In this document: positions 53,463-62,429 of the stretch, one piece after another
Numbering within the stretch: the stretch's first letter is position 1
Layout: every line of letters begins with the position of its first letter
DNA from: Pseudomonas sp. H1h
GTDB lineage: Bacteria > Pseudomonadota > Gammaproteobacteria > Pseudomonadales > Pseudomonadaceae
Assembly: GCF_000633255.1 (NCBI RefSeq)
Contig: NZ_AYMJ01000008.1
Coordinates: 62,001-126,000, forward strand
DNA: 64,000 nucleotides
Reading direction: 5' to 3'
Notes under the pieces: model-generated
Told to the model about the DNA's origin: nothing
The model's database searches: none
What the model saw: the letters and a program-made list of their open reading frames with translations, nothing else
Program-made: the position numbers and the translations under genes

Positions 53463-55316
53463 ATGGGTGTGTATGACTACAAGAACTTCGGCACAGCCGA
53501 TTCCAAGGCATTGTTCAGCGATGCCATGGCGATCACGCTGTATTCCTACCACAACCTCGATAATGGCTTTGCCGCCGGATATCAGCACAACGGTTTCGGT
53601 ATCGGCCTGCCCGCCACGCTGGTCACGGCGCTGCTCGGCGGCACCGATTCGCAAGGGGTGATTCCCGGTATTCCATGGAACCCCGACTCGGAAAAACTCG
53701 CCCTCGATGCGGTGAAAAAGGCGGGCTGGACACCCATCACTGCTTCGCAGCTGGGTTACGACGGCAAGACTGACGCCCGGGGAACCTTCTTCGGCGAGAA
53801 GGCCGGTTACACCACCGCGCAGGTCGAAATCCTCGGCAAGTACGACGCCCAGGGGCATCTCACGGAAATCGGCGTGGCCTTTCGCGGCACCAGCGGCCCG
53901 CGGGAAAACCTCATCCTCGACTCCATTGGCGACGTGATCAACGACCTGCTGGCAGCCTTCGGCCCCAAGGATTACGCCAAGAACTACGTCGGTGAAGCGT
54001 TCGGCAATCTGCTCAACGATGTGGTGGCGTTCGCCAAGGCCAACGGCCTCACCGGCAAGGACGTGCTCGTCAGCGGCCACAGCCTCGGCGGGCTGGCGGT
54101 CAACAGCATGGCCGACCTGAGTGGCGGCAAGTGGGGCGGGTTCTTCGCCGATTCCAACTACATCGCCTACGCCTCGCCCACCCAGAGCAGCACCGACAAA
54201 GTGCTCAACGTCGGTTACGAAAACGACCCGGTATTCCGCGCCCTCGACGGCTCGACCTTCACCGGCGCCTCGGTCGGCGTGCACGATGCGCCCAAAGAGT
54301 CGGCCACCGACAACATCGTCAGCTTCAACGATCACTACGCCTCGACGGCGTGGAATCTGCTGCCGTTCTCGATTATCAACATCCCCACCTGGATCTCGCA
54401 CCTGCCCACCGCTTACGGCGACGGCATGAACCGGATCATCGAGTCGAAGTTCTATGACCTCACCAGCAAGGACTCGACGATCATTGTCGCCAACCTGTCG
54501 GACCCGGCGCGGGCGAACACTTGGGTGCAGGACCTGAACCGTAACGCCGAAACCCACAAGGGCAGCACCTTCATCATCGGCAGCGACAGCAATGACCTGA
54601 TCCAGGGCGGCAGCGGCAACGACTACCTCGAAGGTCGCGCCGGCAACGACACCTTCCGTGACGGTGGCGGCTACAACGTCATCCTCGGCGGCGCCGGCAA
54701 CAACACCCTCGACTTGCAGCAAACGGTGAACAAGTTCGACTTCGCCAACGACGGTGCCGGCAATCTGTACATCCGCGACGCCAACGGCGGGATCAGCATC
54801 ACCCGCGACATCGGCAGCATCGTTACCAAGGAGCCAGGCTTCCTCTGGGGCCTGTTCAAGGACGACGTGACCCACAGCGTGACGGCCAGCGGCCTGAAGG
54901 TCGGCAACAACGTCACGCAGTACGAGTCCAGCGTGAAGGGCACCAGCGGCGCCGACACGCTCAAGGCGCATGCCGGGGGTGACTGGCTGTTTGGTCTGGA
55001 GGGCAATGACCACTTGATCGGCGGCGCCGGCAACGATGTGTTTGTCGGTGGCGCCGGCAATGACCTGATGGAGTCGGGGGGCGGGGCGGATACGTTCCTG
55101 TTCAATGGCGCATTCGGTCAGGACCGGGTGGTCGGTTTTACGTCCAACGACAAACTGGTGTTCCTCGGCGTGCAGGGCGTGTTGCCGAACGACGACTTCC
55201 GCGCCCATGCCGCGACGGTTGGACAGGACACGGTACTGACGTTTGGCAATGACTCGGTGACGCTGGTCGGGGTGGCGCTCAACAGTCTGCACGCCGATGG
55301 CATTGTGATCGCCTGA
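53463..55316 (+). CDS. pueA: RTX lipase/polyurethanase PueA (family I.3; TliA/LipA type)
   Basis: A 617-residue secreted lipase, the same length as Pseudomonas sp. MIS38 lipase. The triad falls at exactly the MIS38 positions: Ser207 (GHSLGG), Asp255 (YENDPVF), His313 (TWISH). The lid-1 region (about 46-74) is intact. RTX blocks are at about 372-410 (GGSGNDYLEG, RAGNDTFRDG) and 500-540 (GLEGNDHLIG, GGAGNDVFVG, GGAGNDLMES). No signal peptide; the C-terminal strand-rich tail is the AprDEF export signal. In other strains the corresponding gene is called lipA, tliA or pueA and closes the apr cluster. The ATG follows AGAGAGAGG by eight bases. It is flanked by REPINs on both sides. Confidence 0.95.
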   Translation: MGVYDYKNFGTADSKALFSDAMAITLYSYHNLDNGFAAGYQHNGFGIGLPATLVTALLGGTDSQGVIPGIPWNPDSEKLALDAVKKAGWTPITASQLGYDGKTDARGTFFGEKAGYTTAQVEILGKYDAQGHLTEIGVAFRGTSGPRENLILDSIGDVINDLLAAFGPKDYAKNYVGEAFGNLLNDVVAFAKANGLTGKDVLVSGHSLGGLAVNSMADLSGGKWGGFFADSNYIAYASPTQSSTDKVLNVGYENDPVFRALDGSTFTGASVGVHDAPKESATDNIVSFNDHYASTAWNLLPFSIINIPTWISHLPTAYGDGMNRIIESKFYDLTSKDSTIIVANLSDPARANTWVQDLNRNAETHKGSTFIIGSDSNDLIQGGSGNDYLEGRAGNDTFRDGGGYNVILGGAGNNTLDLQQTVNKFDFANDGAGNLYIRDANGGISITRDIGSIVTKEPGFLWGLFKDDVTHSVTASGLKVGNNVTQYESSVKGTSGADTLKAHAGGDWLFGLEGNDHLIGGAGNDVFVGGAGNDLMESGGGADTFLFNGAFGQDRVVGFTSNDKLVFLGVQGVLPNDDFRAHAATVGQDTVLTFGNDSVTLVGVALNSLHADGIVIA

Positions 55317-55343
55317 GGCTGAGGTGGCGCCGGTAAGGGCCTC

Positions 55344-55419
55344 TTCGCGAGCAGGCTCGCTCCCACACTGGATCTGTGTCGTTGACATAGACCCTGGGGA
55401 AGCGAGCCTGCTCGCGAAG
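55344..55419. repeat. REPIN after pueA
   Basis: Inverted pair of REP units (TTCGCGAGCAGGCTCGCTCC at 55344 and GAAGCGAGCCTGCTCGCGAA ending 55418) starting 28 bases past pueA. Probably stabilises the 3' end of the cluster transcript. No separate T-rich terminator was seen. Confidence 0.88.
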
Positions 55420-55555
55420 GATTTAACTCAGTATTAGAAGTGACTCGACAGCCACTCCTTGACTCAAAAGCTCTGCAAACAGCAGAAGCGGCCTAAAGCC
55501 AGCACGTGCACACACGTTCTATAGCTAGCCGCCATTGAGTACAGGAGATGCACAC

Positions 55556-55930
55556 GTGAGAAGGTTCAAGGGGTATGTCGGGATTGTCGGACTGGCGCTG
55601 TTATCGGCCAATGCCTGGGCCGATCTGCCGCCGACCTCGATTCTGAGCCGTTACGGGATCAGCAGCGATCAACTGCCCAAGCCGGCGAAGACCGAAGCGG
55701 TCGAGCCGGTCGAAGAGAAAAGCCTGTTTCAGATCCAGCCCGAACAGCCATTCGTGACGTTTCGCCGGGGTGACGACAAACAAGCGCAAGCCACCGGCAA
55801 CCTGAGCATCGACCGCATGACCCAACAGGATCTGGAGCGCTGCCGACGTCTGCAAACAGAACTGGCGCGCCGGGGCGAACAGTATTTCAGCTGCGATAAC
55901 AGCATCGTTGGCCTGCCTGCTTTCGATTAA
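55556..55930 (+). CDS. Small periplasmic protein of unknown function
   Basis: A 124-residue exported protein. The GTG at 55556 follows AGGAG by nine bases (RRFKGYVGIVGLALLSANAWA, cleavage after AWA); a TTG at 55535 lacks a signal. The mature chain is Pro/Glu-rich (KTEAVEPVEEKSLFQIQPEQPF) with a C-terminal helical part holding two cysteines (ERCRRLQTE, YFSCDNS). No known domain is recognised. It has the look of a Pseudomonas-specific envelope protein. It lies downstream of the pueA REPIN with its own ribosome-binding site and is probably transcribed separately. Confidence 0.7.
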   Translation: MRRFKGYVGIVGLALLSANAWADLPPTSILSRYGISSDQLPKPAKTEAVEPVEEKSLFQIQPEQPFVTFRRGDDKQAQATGNLSIDRMTQQDLERCRRLQTELARRGEQYFSCDNSIVGLPAFD

Positions 55931-55958
55931 CACCCACAATGCTTGTCGGATAACGCTC

Positions 55959-55990
55959 CCCTGTAGGAACCTTCGGCAACTCCTACAGGG
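55959..55990. terminator. Inverted repeat between convergent small genes
   Basis: A 10-bp perfect stem CCCTGTAGGA/TCCTACAGGG with a 12-base loop, between the convergent genes ending 55930 and 56002. It has no T run; likely a transcript end structure. Confidence 0.5.
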
Positions 55991-56001
55991 TTATCGGGTG
56001 G

Positions 56002-56226
56002 TCAGTCTTCCTTGCGCACCGTTGCCACTTCATCGGAGCGGACCTTCACTTTAGCCCCGGAAATATCCTCGAACTCATAGAAACCGTCCTTGTTCTTGGT
56101 TTTCGGCATGTCCTTGGTCAAATACTGGGTGCCGTTCTGCAAGGTCACGACGGTCGGCGTCGAGCAGCCGGCCAATGCCAGCAGGGCCGCTACCGCTAGG
56201 GGAAGACCCAGAGTCTTGATGTTCAT
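56002..56226 (-). CDS. YgdI/YgdR-family (DUF903) lipoprotein
   Basis: A 74-residue lipoprotein with lipobox LAGC (Cys21) and a small SH3-like domain (TVVTLQNGTQYLTKDMPKTK, FYEFEDISGAKVKVRSDEV) typical of the E. coli YgdI/YgdR group, whose role is unknown. The ATG at 56226 follows GAGGTGG. The frame continues upstream to 56442, but those residues do not form a signal and overlap the promoter of the divergent nuclease gene. Confidence 0.88.
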   Translation of the reverse strand: MNIKTLGLPLAVAALLALAGCSTPTVVTLQNGTQYLTKDMPKTKNKDGFYEFEDISGAKVKVRSDEVATVRKED

Positions 56227-56431
56227 ACCCACCTCAAATACCTCATTGCATATGAATTGACCGTCTTTGGTCTCTAACGCGGTTGGTGCCATCCAGCCGG
56301 GAAAAGTTCGATGGCACCCTGAAAAAATTCCGATTGCCGCTGCCATTGATCTTTTTCCGTTTGCACGCGACGGGGCAGAGCTGGTATCTGTACGCATAAC
56401 CAGTACTCGCTCGCCATGGCCCTGAATTCCC

Positions 56432-58084
56432 GTGACTGCCAACCCCCTCGACGATCCGTTCTATTACCTCAACAACTTTCGCCAAGTGCTTGATTGGCTT
56501 GAGCTTCGCTATGCCGATGTGATGAGTGAATCCGAGCACGGGTTTATCCGCGACTTCAAGACACTGGCACGTCCCTCACAGGGTTTGCTGGTGCGCATGG
56601 TCATGCGCAAGGGCGTGCATTTTCGCCTCGGCAAGCTTAACTACCCGGAAATCGGTGACATCAACGACGCCGCGCAACCGTTGCTGAGTCACGGCTGGCT
56701 CGACGATCAGGCGTTGTTAAAGGTGGCCGAGGTGTTCGACGTGCTGCTCAAGGCCGAACTCCTGCAGGCCTTCGGTAGCCTCATCGAGCAACCCAAGGGG
56801 CGCAAGGATGACTGGCTGCCGATACTGGCCGAGCAGTTCAACGAACCGCGCAGTCTGTGCGACTGGGCGCCGACGCTCGACGAGCGCTTGTTCAGCCTGT
56901 CCATCATGGACCTGTGCGACCGCCTGCGTCTGATGTTCTTCGGCAACCTGTATCAGGACTGGTCGGAGTTCGTGCTCGCCGATCTCGGCATTTTCACCTA
57001 TGAGAAAGTCGATTTCTGCGCTGACTCCCGCGGCCTGCGCAGTCGCGAAGACGTTGACGCCTGCCTGTTCCTGCATCACTGCCAGTTGCGCTTCGAGGCC
57101 GGCGAACCGCTGGAAACCATCGTCGAACAGGTCACTGCGCTGCAGTTTGCCAACCCGTGGCTGCAACGCCGGCGCGGCAAGGTATTGTTCCAGATCGGCC
57201 AGTACTGCGAACGCATCAGCGAATTTGCCCTGGCCCTGAGCATTTACCGCGAGTGCGCCTACCCCGGTGCCCGACAGCGAATGATCCGGGTGCTGGAGCG
57301 TTGCGGCGAATACGCACTGGCGCTGGAACTCGCCACCCTCGCCGAGCAGGCACCGCAAAGCGCCGCCGAGCAGCAGAGCCTGCAACGGATGCTGCCGCGA
57401 CTGCGGCGTAAACTCGGCGGGCCGCCGCTCAAACGGGCAGCACCGCGACCGGTTGAGCGCCTCGACCTGCAACTGTCGCGCACCGACCCGGGGCTGTCGG
57501 TGGAGTACTACGTGCAGGCGCATCTGCACGAAGACGCCGGCCCGGTGCACTACGTGGAAAACAGCCTGATCAACTCGCTGTTTGGCCTGTTGTGCTGGCC
57601 GGCGATCTTCGCGCCGCTGCCGGGGGCGTTCTTTCATCCGTTTCAACGCGGGCCGGTGGACCTGCTCAATGAGGACTTCCAGCAACGCCGCGCCGATCTG
57701 TTCCGGGCCTGTCTCGACGAACTCGACGACGGTCGTTATGCCGCGACCATTCGTGAGCGCTTCGTGGCCAAATGGGGCGTGCAGTCGCCATTCGTGTTCT
57801 GGGGCGCGTTGAACGAAGAGCTGCTTGAGCAAGCGCTGGCCTGTCTGCCGGCCGAACACCTCAAGCACTGGTTCAATCGCCTGCTGCTCGACATCAAGGC
57901 CAACCGCGCCGGCATGCCGGACCTGATCCAGTTCTGGCCGCAACACAAGACCTACCGGATGATCGAGGTCAAAGGTCCCGGTGACCGCTTGCAGGACAAT
58001 CAGATGCGCTGGCTGGAGTTCTGCCACGAACACCAGATGCCGGTCGCTGTGTGTTACGTGCAATGGGCGGAGCAGAGCGCTTGA
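56432..58084 (+). CDS. FAN1-type VRR-NUC structure-specific nuclease
   Basis: A 550-residue homologue of P. aeruginosa FAN1, a 5'-flap endo/exonuclease acting on interstrand-crosslink repair intermediates. The GTG start gives TANPLDDPFYYLNNF, matching the family N-terminus; the ribosome-binding site is weak. Domains: a helical DNA-binding region (about 1-130), a TPR-like region (about 225-330, CQLRFEAGEPLETIV, ALSIYRECAYPGARQRMI), and the C-terminal VRR-NUC domain with the PD-(D/E)xK active site Asp497 (GMPDLIQFW), Glu512 and Lys514 (EVKGPGDRLQDNQ). The stop overlaps the next start by four bases (TTGA), so it is translationally coupled to a helicase-nuclease. Confidence 0.9.
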   Translation: MTANPLDDPFYYLNNFRQVLDWLELRYADVMSESEHGFIRDFKTLARPSQGLLVRMVMRKGVHFRLGKLNYPEIGDINDAAQPLLSHGWLDDQALLKVAEVFDVLLKAELLQAFGSLIEQPKGRKDDWLPILAEQFNEPRSLCDWAPTLDERLFSLSIMDLCDRLRLMFFGNLYQDWSEFVLADLGIFTYEKVDFCADSRGLRSREDVDACLFLHHCQLRFEAGEPLETIVEQVTALQFANPWLQRRRGKVLFQIGQYCERISEFALALSIYRECAYPGARQRMIRVLERCGEYALALELATLAEQAPQSAAEQQSLQRMLPRLRRKLGGPPLKRAAPRPVERLDLQLSRTDPGLSVEYYVQAHLHEDAGPVHYVENSLINSLFGLLCWPAIFAPLPGAFFHPFQRGPVDLLNEDFQQRRADLFRACLDELDDGRYAATIRERFVAKWGVQSPFVFWGALNEELLEQALACLPAEHLKHWFNRLLLDIKANRAGMPDLIQFWPQHKTYRMIEVKGPGDRLQDNQMRWLEFCHEHQMPVAVCYVQWAEQSA

Positions 58085-60366
58085 GCTACAGCATTGCGGT
58101 GCGCGCGCTGTGTGAGTTCACCGCCAAGACCGGCGACCTCGACTTGCGTTTTACCCCCTCGCCGACGGCGCTCGAAGGCATGCTCGGGCACCGCACCGTA
58201 GCCTCGCGGCGCAGCGACAAATACCAGAGTGAAGTGGCGCTGGAAGGCGAGTTCCTGCAACTGAAGGTCAAGGGCAGGGCGGACGGCTATGACCCGGCGC
58301 AAAACTGCCTGGAAGAAGTCAAAACCTATCGCGGCGACCTGAGCAAACAACCGGCCAACCATCGCCTGCTGCACTGGGCGCAGGCGAAAATCTACGGCTG
58401 GTTGATGTGCCGCAAGCTTGCGCTTGAGCAGATCAACCTGGCGCTGGTGTATTTCGACATCGTCAGCGAAAAGGAAACCTGTCTGGTCGAGGCCTTCAGC
58501 GCGTCCGCCTTGCAGGGCTTTTTCGAGCAACAGTGCCGGTTGTTCCTCGACTGGGCCGAACAGGAGATGGCCCATCGCGAGGCGCGGAATCTGGCCGCGC
58601 AGACATTGGCTTTTCCCCACGCGGACTTTCGCCCGGGTCAGCGGCATCTGGCCGAATCAGTGTTCAAGGCCGTCAGCACCGGCCGCTGCCTGATGGCCCA
58701 GGCGCCCACCGGAATCGGCAAGACTCTCGGCACGCTGTTCCCGCTGCTCAAGGCGCTGGCGCCGCAGCAACTGGACAAGGTGTTCTTCCTGACCGCCAAG
58801 ACCCCGGGACGCAAGCTGGCGCTGGATGCCAGCCAGGTGTTGTTCGATCAGGGTGAAGACTTGCCCTTGCGGGTGCTGGAGATGGTCGCCCGGGACAAGG
58901 CCTGCGAGCATCCGGACAAAGCCTGTCACGGCGATTCCTGCCCGTTGGCCCAAGGCTTTTATGATCGACTGCCCGCCGCCCGGGAAGCAGCCAGCCGGGT
59001 CCGTCTGCTCGATCAGGCAGCGATGCGCGAAGTTGCCCGTCAGCACAGCGTGTGCCCGTATTACCTGAGCCAGGAAATGGCCCGTTGGGCCGACGTGGTG
59101 GTCGCGGACTACAATTATTACTTCGATTTCAGTGCACTGCTGTTCGGTCTCGCCCAGCTCAATCAGTGGAAAGTTGCGGTACTGGCCGACGAAGCGCACA
59201 ACCTGGTCGAACGTGGGCGGTCGATGTACAGCGCCAGTCTCGATCAGGCCGCGCTGGCCAGCGTGCGCAAATCGGCTCCCGAAGCCCTGAAGAAATCCCT
59301 GCAACGGGTCAACCGTGAATGGAACGCACTGCATCAGCCACAACTGGCCCCGTATCAGGCCTACGACAAGGCCCCGGAGAAACTGCTGCAAGCGGTTTCC
59401 CTGTGCAGCGCGGCCATTGGCGATTACCTCAACGATCATCCGCAGGGACTCGACAGCGCCCTGCAGGCCTTCTATTTCGACATGCTGCAGTTCGGCCGGG
59501 TGGCGGAGCTGTTCGACGAGCATTACCTGTTCGACATCAGCAAACGCGACCTCGACCGTAAACGGCCGTTGTCACACCTGTGCCTGCGCAATGTGGTGCC
59601 GGCCGCGTTCATCGGCCCGCGCCTGAAAGCGGCGCGCAGCAGCGTGCTGTTCTCCGCGACGCTGAGCCCGCGGCACTATTACGCCGACTTGCTCGGCACG
59701 CCCGTCGACACGGTATGGATTGACGTTGAATCACCGTTCAGTGCCGAACAGTTACAGGTGCAGATCGTCAGCCGGATTTCCACGCGCTTCAACCACCGCC
59801 AGGCGTCGCTGGAGCCGATCGTCGAACTGATCGCCCGCCAGTTCAGTGAGCGCCCGGGCAATTACCTGGCGTTCTTCAGCAGCTTCGATTACCTGCAACA
59901 GGTGCTGACACTGCTCGCCGAACGCCATCCGCAGATCAACCTGTGGCAACAGTCCAGGGGCATGGCCGAAGGGCAGCGTCAGGCGTTTCTCGACCAATTC
60001 ACAGCCGAGAGTCAGGGTATCGGGTTCGCTGTGTTGGGGGGGGCATTCGGCGAGGGTATCGACTTGCCCGGGGCACGTCTGATCGGAGCGTTCATTGCCA
60101 CCTTGGGCCTGGCCCAGCTCAACCCGGTCAACGAGCAGTTGAAGCGGCGCATGGCGGCGATTTTCGGCGCCGGTTACGACTACACCTATCTGTATCCGGG
60201 CGTACAGAAAGTGGTGCAGGCTGCCGGCCGGGTGATTCGCACGCGCCAGGATCGCGGTGTGGTGATGTTGATTGACGACCGGTTTGCCGAACCGCGTATC
60301 CAGCAATTGTTGCCGCGCTGGTGGTGCCTCGGCGCGGACTCTTCCTTAGATCACGCCGTGAATTGA
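58081..60366 (+). CDS. RecB-like nuclease fused to XPD/DinG-type Fe-S helicase
   Basis: A 761-residue protein. The TTG at 58081 overlaps the fan1 stop (TTGA) and has GGAG eight bases upstream, giving the start SYSIAVRALCEFTAK; an in-frame ATG at 58051 lies within fan1. Residues about 1-170 form a PD-(D/E)xK domain of the RecB/Cas4 type: Asp68 (GRADGYD), Glu79-Val-Lys81 (LEEVKTYRG) and Gln101 (WAQAKIYGW). Then follows a superfamily 2 XPD/DinG-like 5'-3' helicase with Walker A PTGIGKT, cysteines 275, 282, 287 and 325 (ACEHPDKAC, DSCPLAQ, SVCPYYL) placed for a 4Fe-4S cluster, DEAHNL, VLFSATLSP, and the motif VI QAAGRVIRTRQD. With FAN1 this is a DNA-repair pair. The precise substrate is unknown. 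Confidence 0.88.
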   Translation: MSYSIAVRALCEFTAKTGDLDLRFTPSPTALEGMLGHRTVASRRSDKYQSEVALEGEFLQLKVKGRADGYDPAQNCLEEVKTYRGDLSKQPANHRLLHWAQAKIYGWLMCRKLALEQINLALVYFDIVSEKETCLVEAFSASALQGFFEQQCRLFLDWAEQEMAHREARNLAAQTLAFPHADFRPGQRHLAESVFKAVSTGRCLMAQAPTGIGKTLGTLFPLLKALAPQQLDKVFFLTAKTPGRKLALDASQVLFDQGEDLPLRVLEMVARDKACEHPDKACHGDSCPLAQGFYDRLPAAREAASRVRLLDQAAMREVARQHSVCPYYLSQEMARWADVVVADYNYYFDFSALLFGLAQLNQWKVAVLADEAHNLVERGRSMYSASLDQAALASVRKSAPEALKKSLQRVNREWNALHQPQLAPYQAYDKAPEKLLQAVSLCSAAIGDYLNDHPQGLDSALQAFYFDMLQFGRVAELFDEHYLFDISKRDLDRKRPLSHLCLRNVVPAAFIGPRLKAARSSVLFSATLSPRHYYADLLGTPVDTVWIDVESPFSAEQLQVQIVSRISTRFNHRQASLEPIVELIARQFSERPGNYLAFFSSFDYLQQVLTLLAERHPQINLWQQSRGMAEGQRQAFLDQFTAESQGIGFAVLGGAFGEGIDLPGARLIGAFIATLGLAQLNPVNEQLKRRMAAIFGAGYDYTYLYPGVQKVVQAAGRVIRTRQDRGVVMLIDDRFAEPRIQQLLPRWWCLGADSSLDHAVN

Positions 60367-60438
60367 AGCGCGTTTGCACCTTCCCAACGCGCCGGATTGC
60401 CGCATACTTGTACCAGGAAAAAAACAGCGGTGAACCTG

Positions 60439-62361
60439 ATGAGTGAGAACCCGAGCAAAACCGCCGCGATCGAGGAGATGCGTTTTCGTCTGCTGATCGA
60501 TGCGGTGGTCGATTATGCGATTTACATGATCGACCCGGACGGCATCATCACCAGTTGGAACTCCGGCGCCAAACGCTTCAAGGGCTACGAAAGGGAAGAG
60601 ATTCTCGGCGAGCACTTCTCACGTTTCTACACCGAGCAGGATCGCGCGGCCGGCTTGCCACAACGGGCGCTGGACACGGCAATCGGCGAAGGGCGATTCG
60701 AAGGCGAGGGCTGGCGGGTACGCAAGGACGGCACACACTTCTGGTGCCATGTGGTGATCGATCCGATCATCGATCCGGACGGGACGCTGCTGGGTTTTGC
60801 CAAGATCACCCGCGACCTGACCGACCGCAAGATGGCCGAAGAAACCCTCAAGCGAAGCGAGCAGCAGTTCCGTCTGCTGGTGCAGGGGGTGACCGACTAC
60901 GCCCTGTACATGCTCAGTCCTGACGGTCGGGTGTCGAACTGGAATCAGGGCGCGCAGCGGATCAAGGGGTATCTGCCGGAAGAAATCATCGGCGAGCATT
61001 TCTCGATCTTCTACACCGCACAGGACCGTGAGCGCGGCGAACCGCAACGGGCGCTGGAAATCGCAGCCCGCGAAGGTCGCTTCGAAAACAAGAGCTGGCG
61101 GGTACGCAAGGATGGCAGCCGGTTTCTAGCGCATGTGGTGATCGATGCCATCCGCGGCGACACCGGGACCCTGCTCGGTTTCGCCAAGATTACCCGCGAC
61201 GTGACGGAGGCTCATCAGTCGCAACAGGCACTGGAAAAAACCCGCGAAGCATTGTTCCAGGCGCAGAAGATGCAGGCCATCGGCCAACTCAGTGGCGGCA
61301 TCGCCCATGACTTCAACAACCTGTTGACCGTGATCCTCGGCAATCTTGAAATTGTGAGCAAGCGTGTTGGTGATGACCCGAAACTCAAGCGCCTGCTGGA
61401 AAATGCCACCCAAGGTGCCTTGCGTGGCGTGTCGCTGACCCAACGCATGCTGGCCTTTGCCCGGCGTCAGGAGCTGAAGACCGAGCCGGTCGATGTCGCG
61501 CAACTGGTGCAAGGCATCACCGGGCTGTTGCGCAGCTCACTGGGGCCGGGGATCAAAATCGAAACCTCCATGCCCGCCGACCTGGAGCCGGTGCTGGCCG
61601 ATACCAATCAGCTGGAACTGGCAGTGCTCAACCTGGCGACCAATGCCCGGGACGCCATGCCCGAGGGTGGCAGCGTGGTGATCAGCGCACGACCGGAGGT
61701 GGTTCTTGAGCAAAGCCATTCGCCGATGGCGGCAGGGCGTTATGTCTGCCTGAGTCTGATCGACACGGGTGAAGGCATGGACGAATTGACCCTGGCATCG
61801 GCCCGGGATCCGTTTTTCACCACCAAAGGCCTGGGCAAGGGCACCGGGCTGGGGTTATCGATGGTGCATGGCTTCATCGAGCAACTCGGCGGCCGCTTCA
61901 TTCTCAAGAGCCAAAAAGGTCATGGCACTGCGGCAGAGCTCTGGCTGCCGGTGGCGGCGGGCGGTGTGAGCACGCCATTGGTGTATACGAATGCTGAACC
62001 GGTGGCGGTGCCACGGCTCAGTGTACTGGTGGTGGACGATGACTCGTTGGTGTTGACCAGCACCACGTTGTTGCTTGAAGACCTCGGCCATCGGGTGGTC
62101 AGTGCAACCTCCGGAGCCAAGGCTCTGCAATTGTTCGATCAAGGCGAGGTCATCGACCTGTTGATCACGGACATGGCCATGCCGCAGATGAGCGGCGCGC
62201 AACTGGCCCACGCGGTGCGTTTGCTCAAACCGGATCTGCCGATCATCCTGGCCACCGGATACGCCGAACGCCTGGAAGGCTTTGCGGCTCAGCTGCCGCG
62301 TCTGCCCAAGCCGTTCACCCAACTCAATCTGGTGGAGATCATCGCCCAGTCGATGAAATGA
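60439..62361 (+). CDS. PAS-PAS hybrid sensor histidine kinase
   Basis: A 640-residue cytosolic kinase. Two tandem PAS domains (about 10-125 and 145-260) are strikingly alike (WNSGAKRFKGYEREEILGEH versus WNQGAQRIKGYLPEEIIGEH; both end with FAKITRDLT or FAKITRDVT), suggesting internal duplication. Then come HisKA with His290 ([11 protein letters not shown]), a HATPase ([27 protein letters not shown]) and a C-terminal receiver with Asp578 (LLITDMAMPQ) and Lys in LPKPFT. The PAS pockets lack the Cys-containing LOV motif, so light sensing is not indicated. The ATG at 60439 follows GGTGA by five bases. Similar in its transmitter to the kinase at 7774-9444. Confidence 0.92.
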   Translation: MSENPSKTAAIEEMRFRLLIDAVVDYAIYMIDPDGIITSWNSGAKRFKGYEREEILGEHFSRFYTEQDRAAGLPQRALDTAIGEGRFEGEGWRVRKDGTHFWCHVVIDPIIDPDGTLLGFAKITRDLTDRKMAEETLKRSEQQFRLLVQGVTDYALYMLSPDGRVSNWNQGAQRIKGYLPEEIIGEHFSIFYTAQDRERGEPQRALEIAAREGRFENKSWRVRKDGSRFLAHVVIDAIRGDTGTLLGFAKITRDVTEAHQSQQALEKTREALFQAQKMQAIGQLSGGIAHDFNNLLTVILGNLEIVSKRVGDDPKLKRLLENATQGALRGVSLTQRMLAFARRQELKTEPVDVAQLVQGITGLLRSSLGPGIKIETSMPADLEPVLADTNQLELAVLNLATNARDAMPEGGSVVISARPEVVLEQSHSPMAAGRYVCLSLIDTGEGMDELTLASARDPFFTTKGLGKGTGLGLSMVHGFIEQLGGRFILKSQKGHGTAAELWLPVAAGGVSTPLVYTNAEPVAVPRLSVLVVDDDSLVLTSTTLLLEDLGHRVVSATSGAKALQLFDQGEVIDLLITDMAMPQMSGAQLAHAVRLLKPDLPIILATGYAERLEGFAAQLPRLPKPFTQLNLVEIIAQSMK

Positions 62362-62429
62362 ACGGGCCACACATCCGGCTGAACTAGTGCGTGACGGGGT
62401 GCTTCTAAACACTTTCCCTGCCCCGGAGC

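Noticed and set aside
53424..55388. A 654-codon minus-strand frame opposite pueA
   Set aside because: Shadow of pueA, whose triad and length match characterised lipases exactly.
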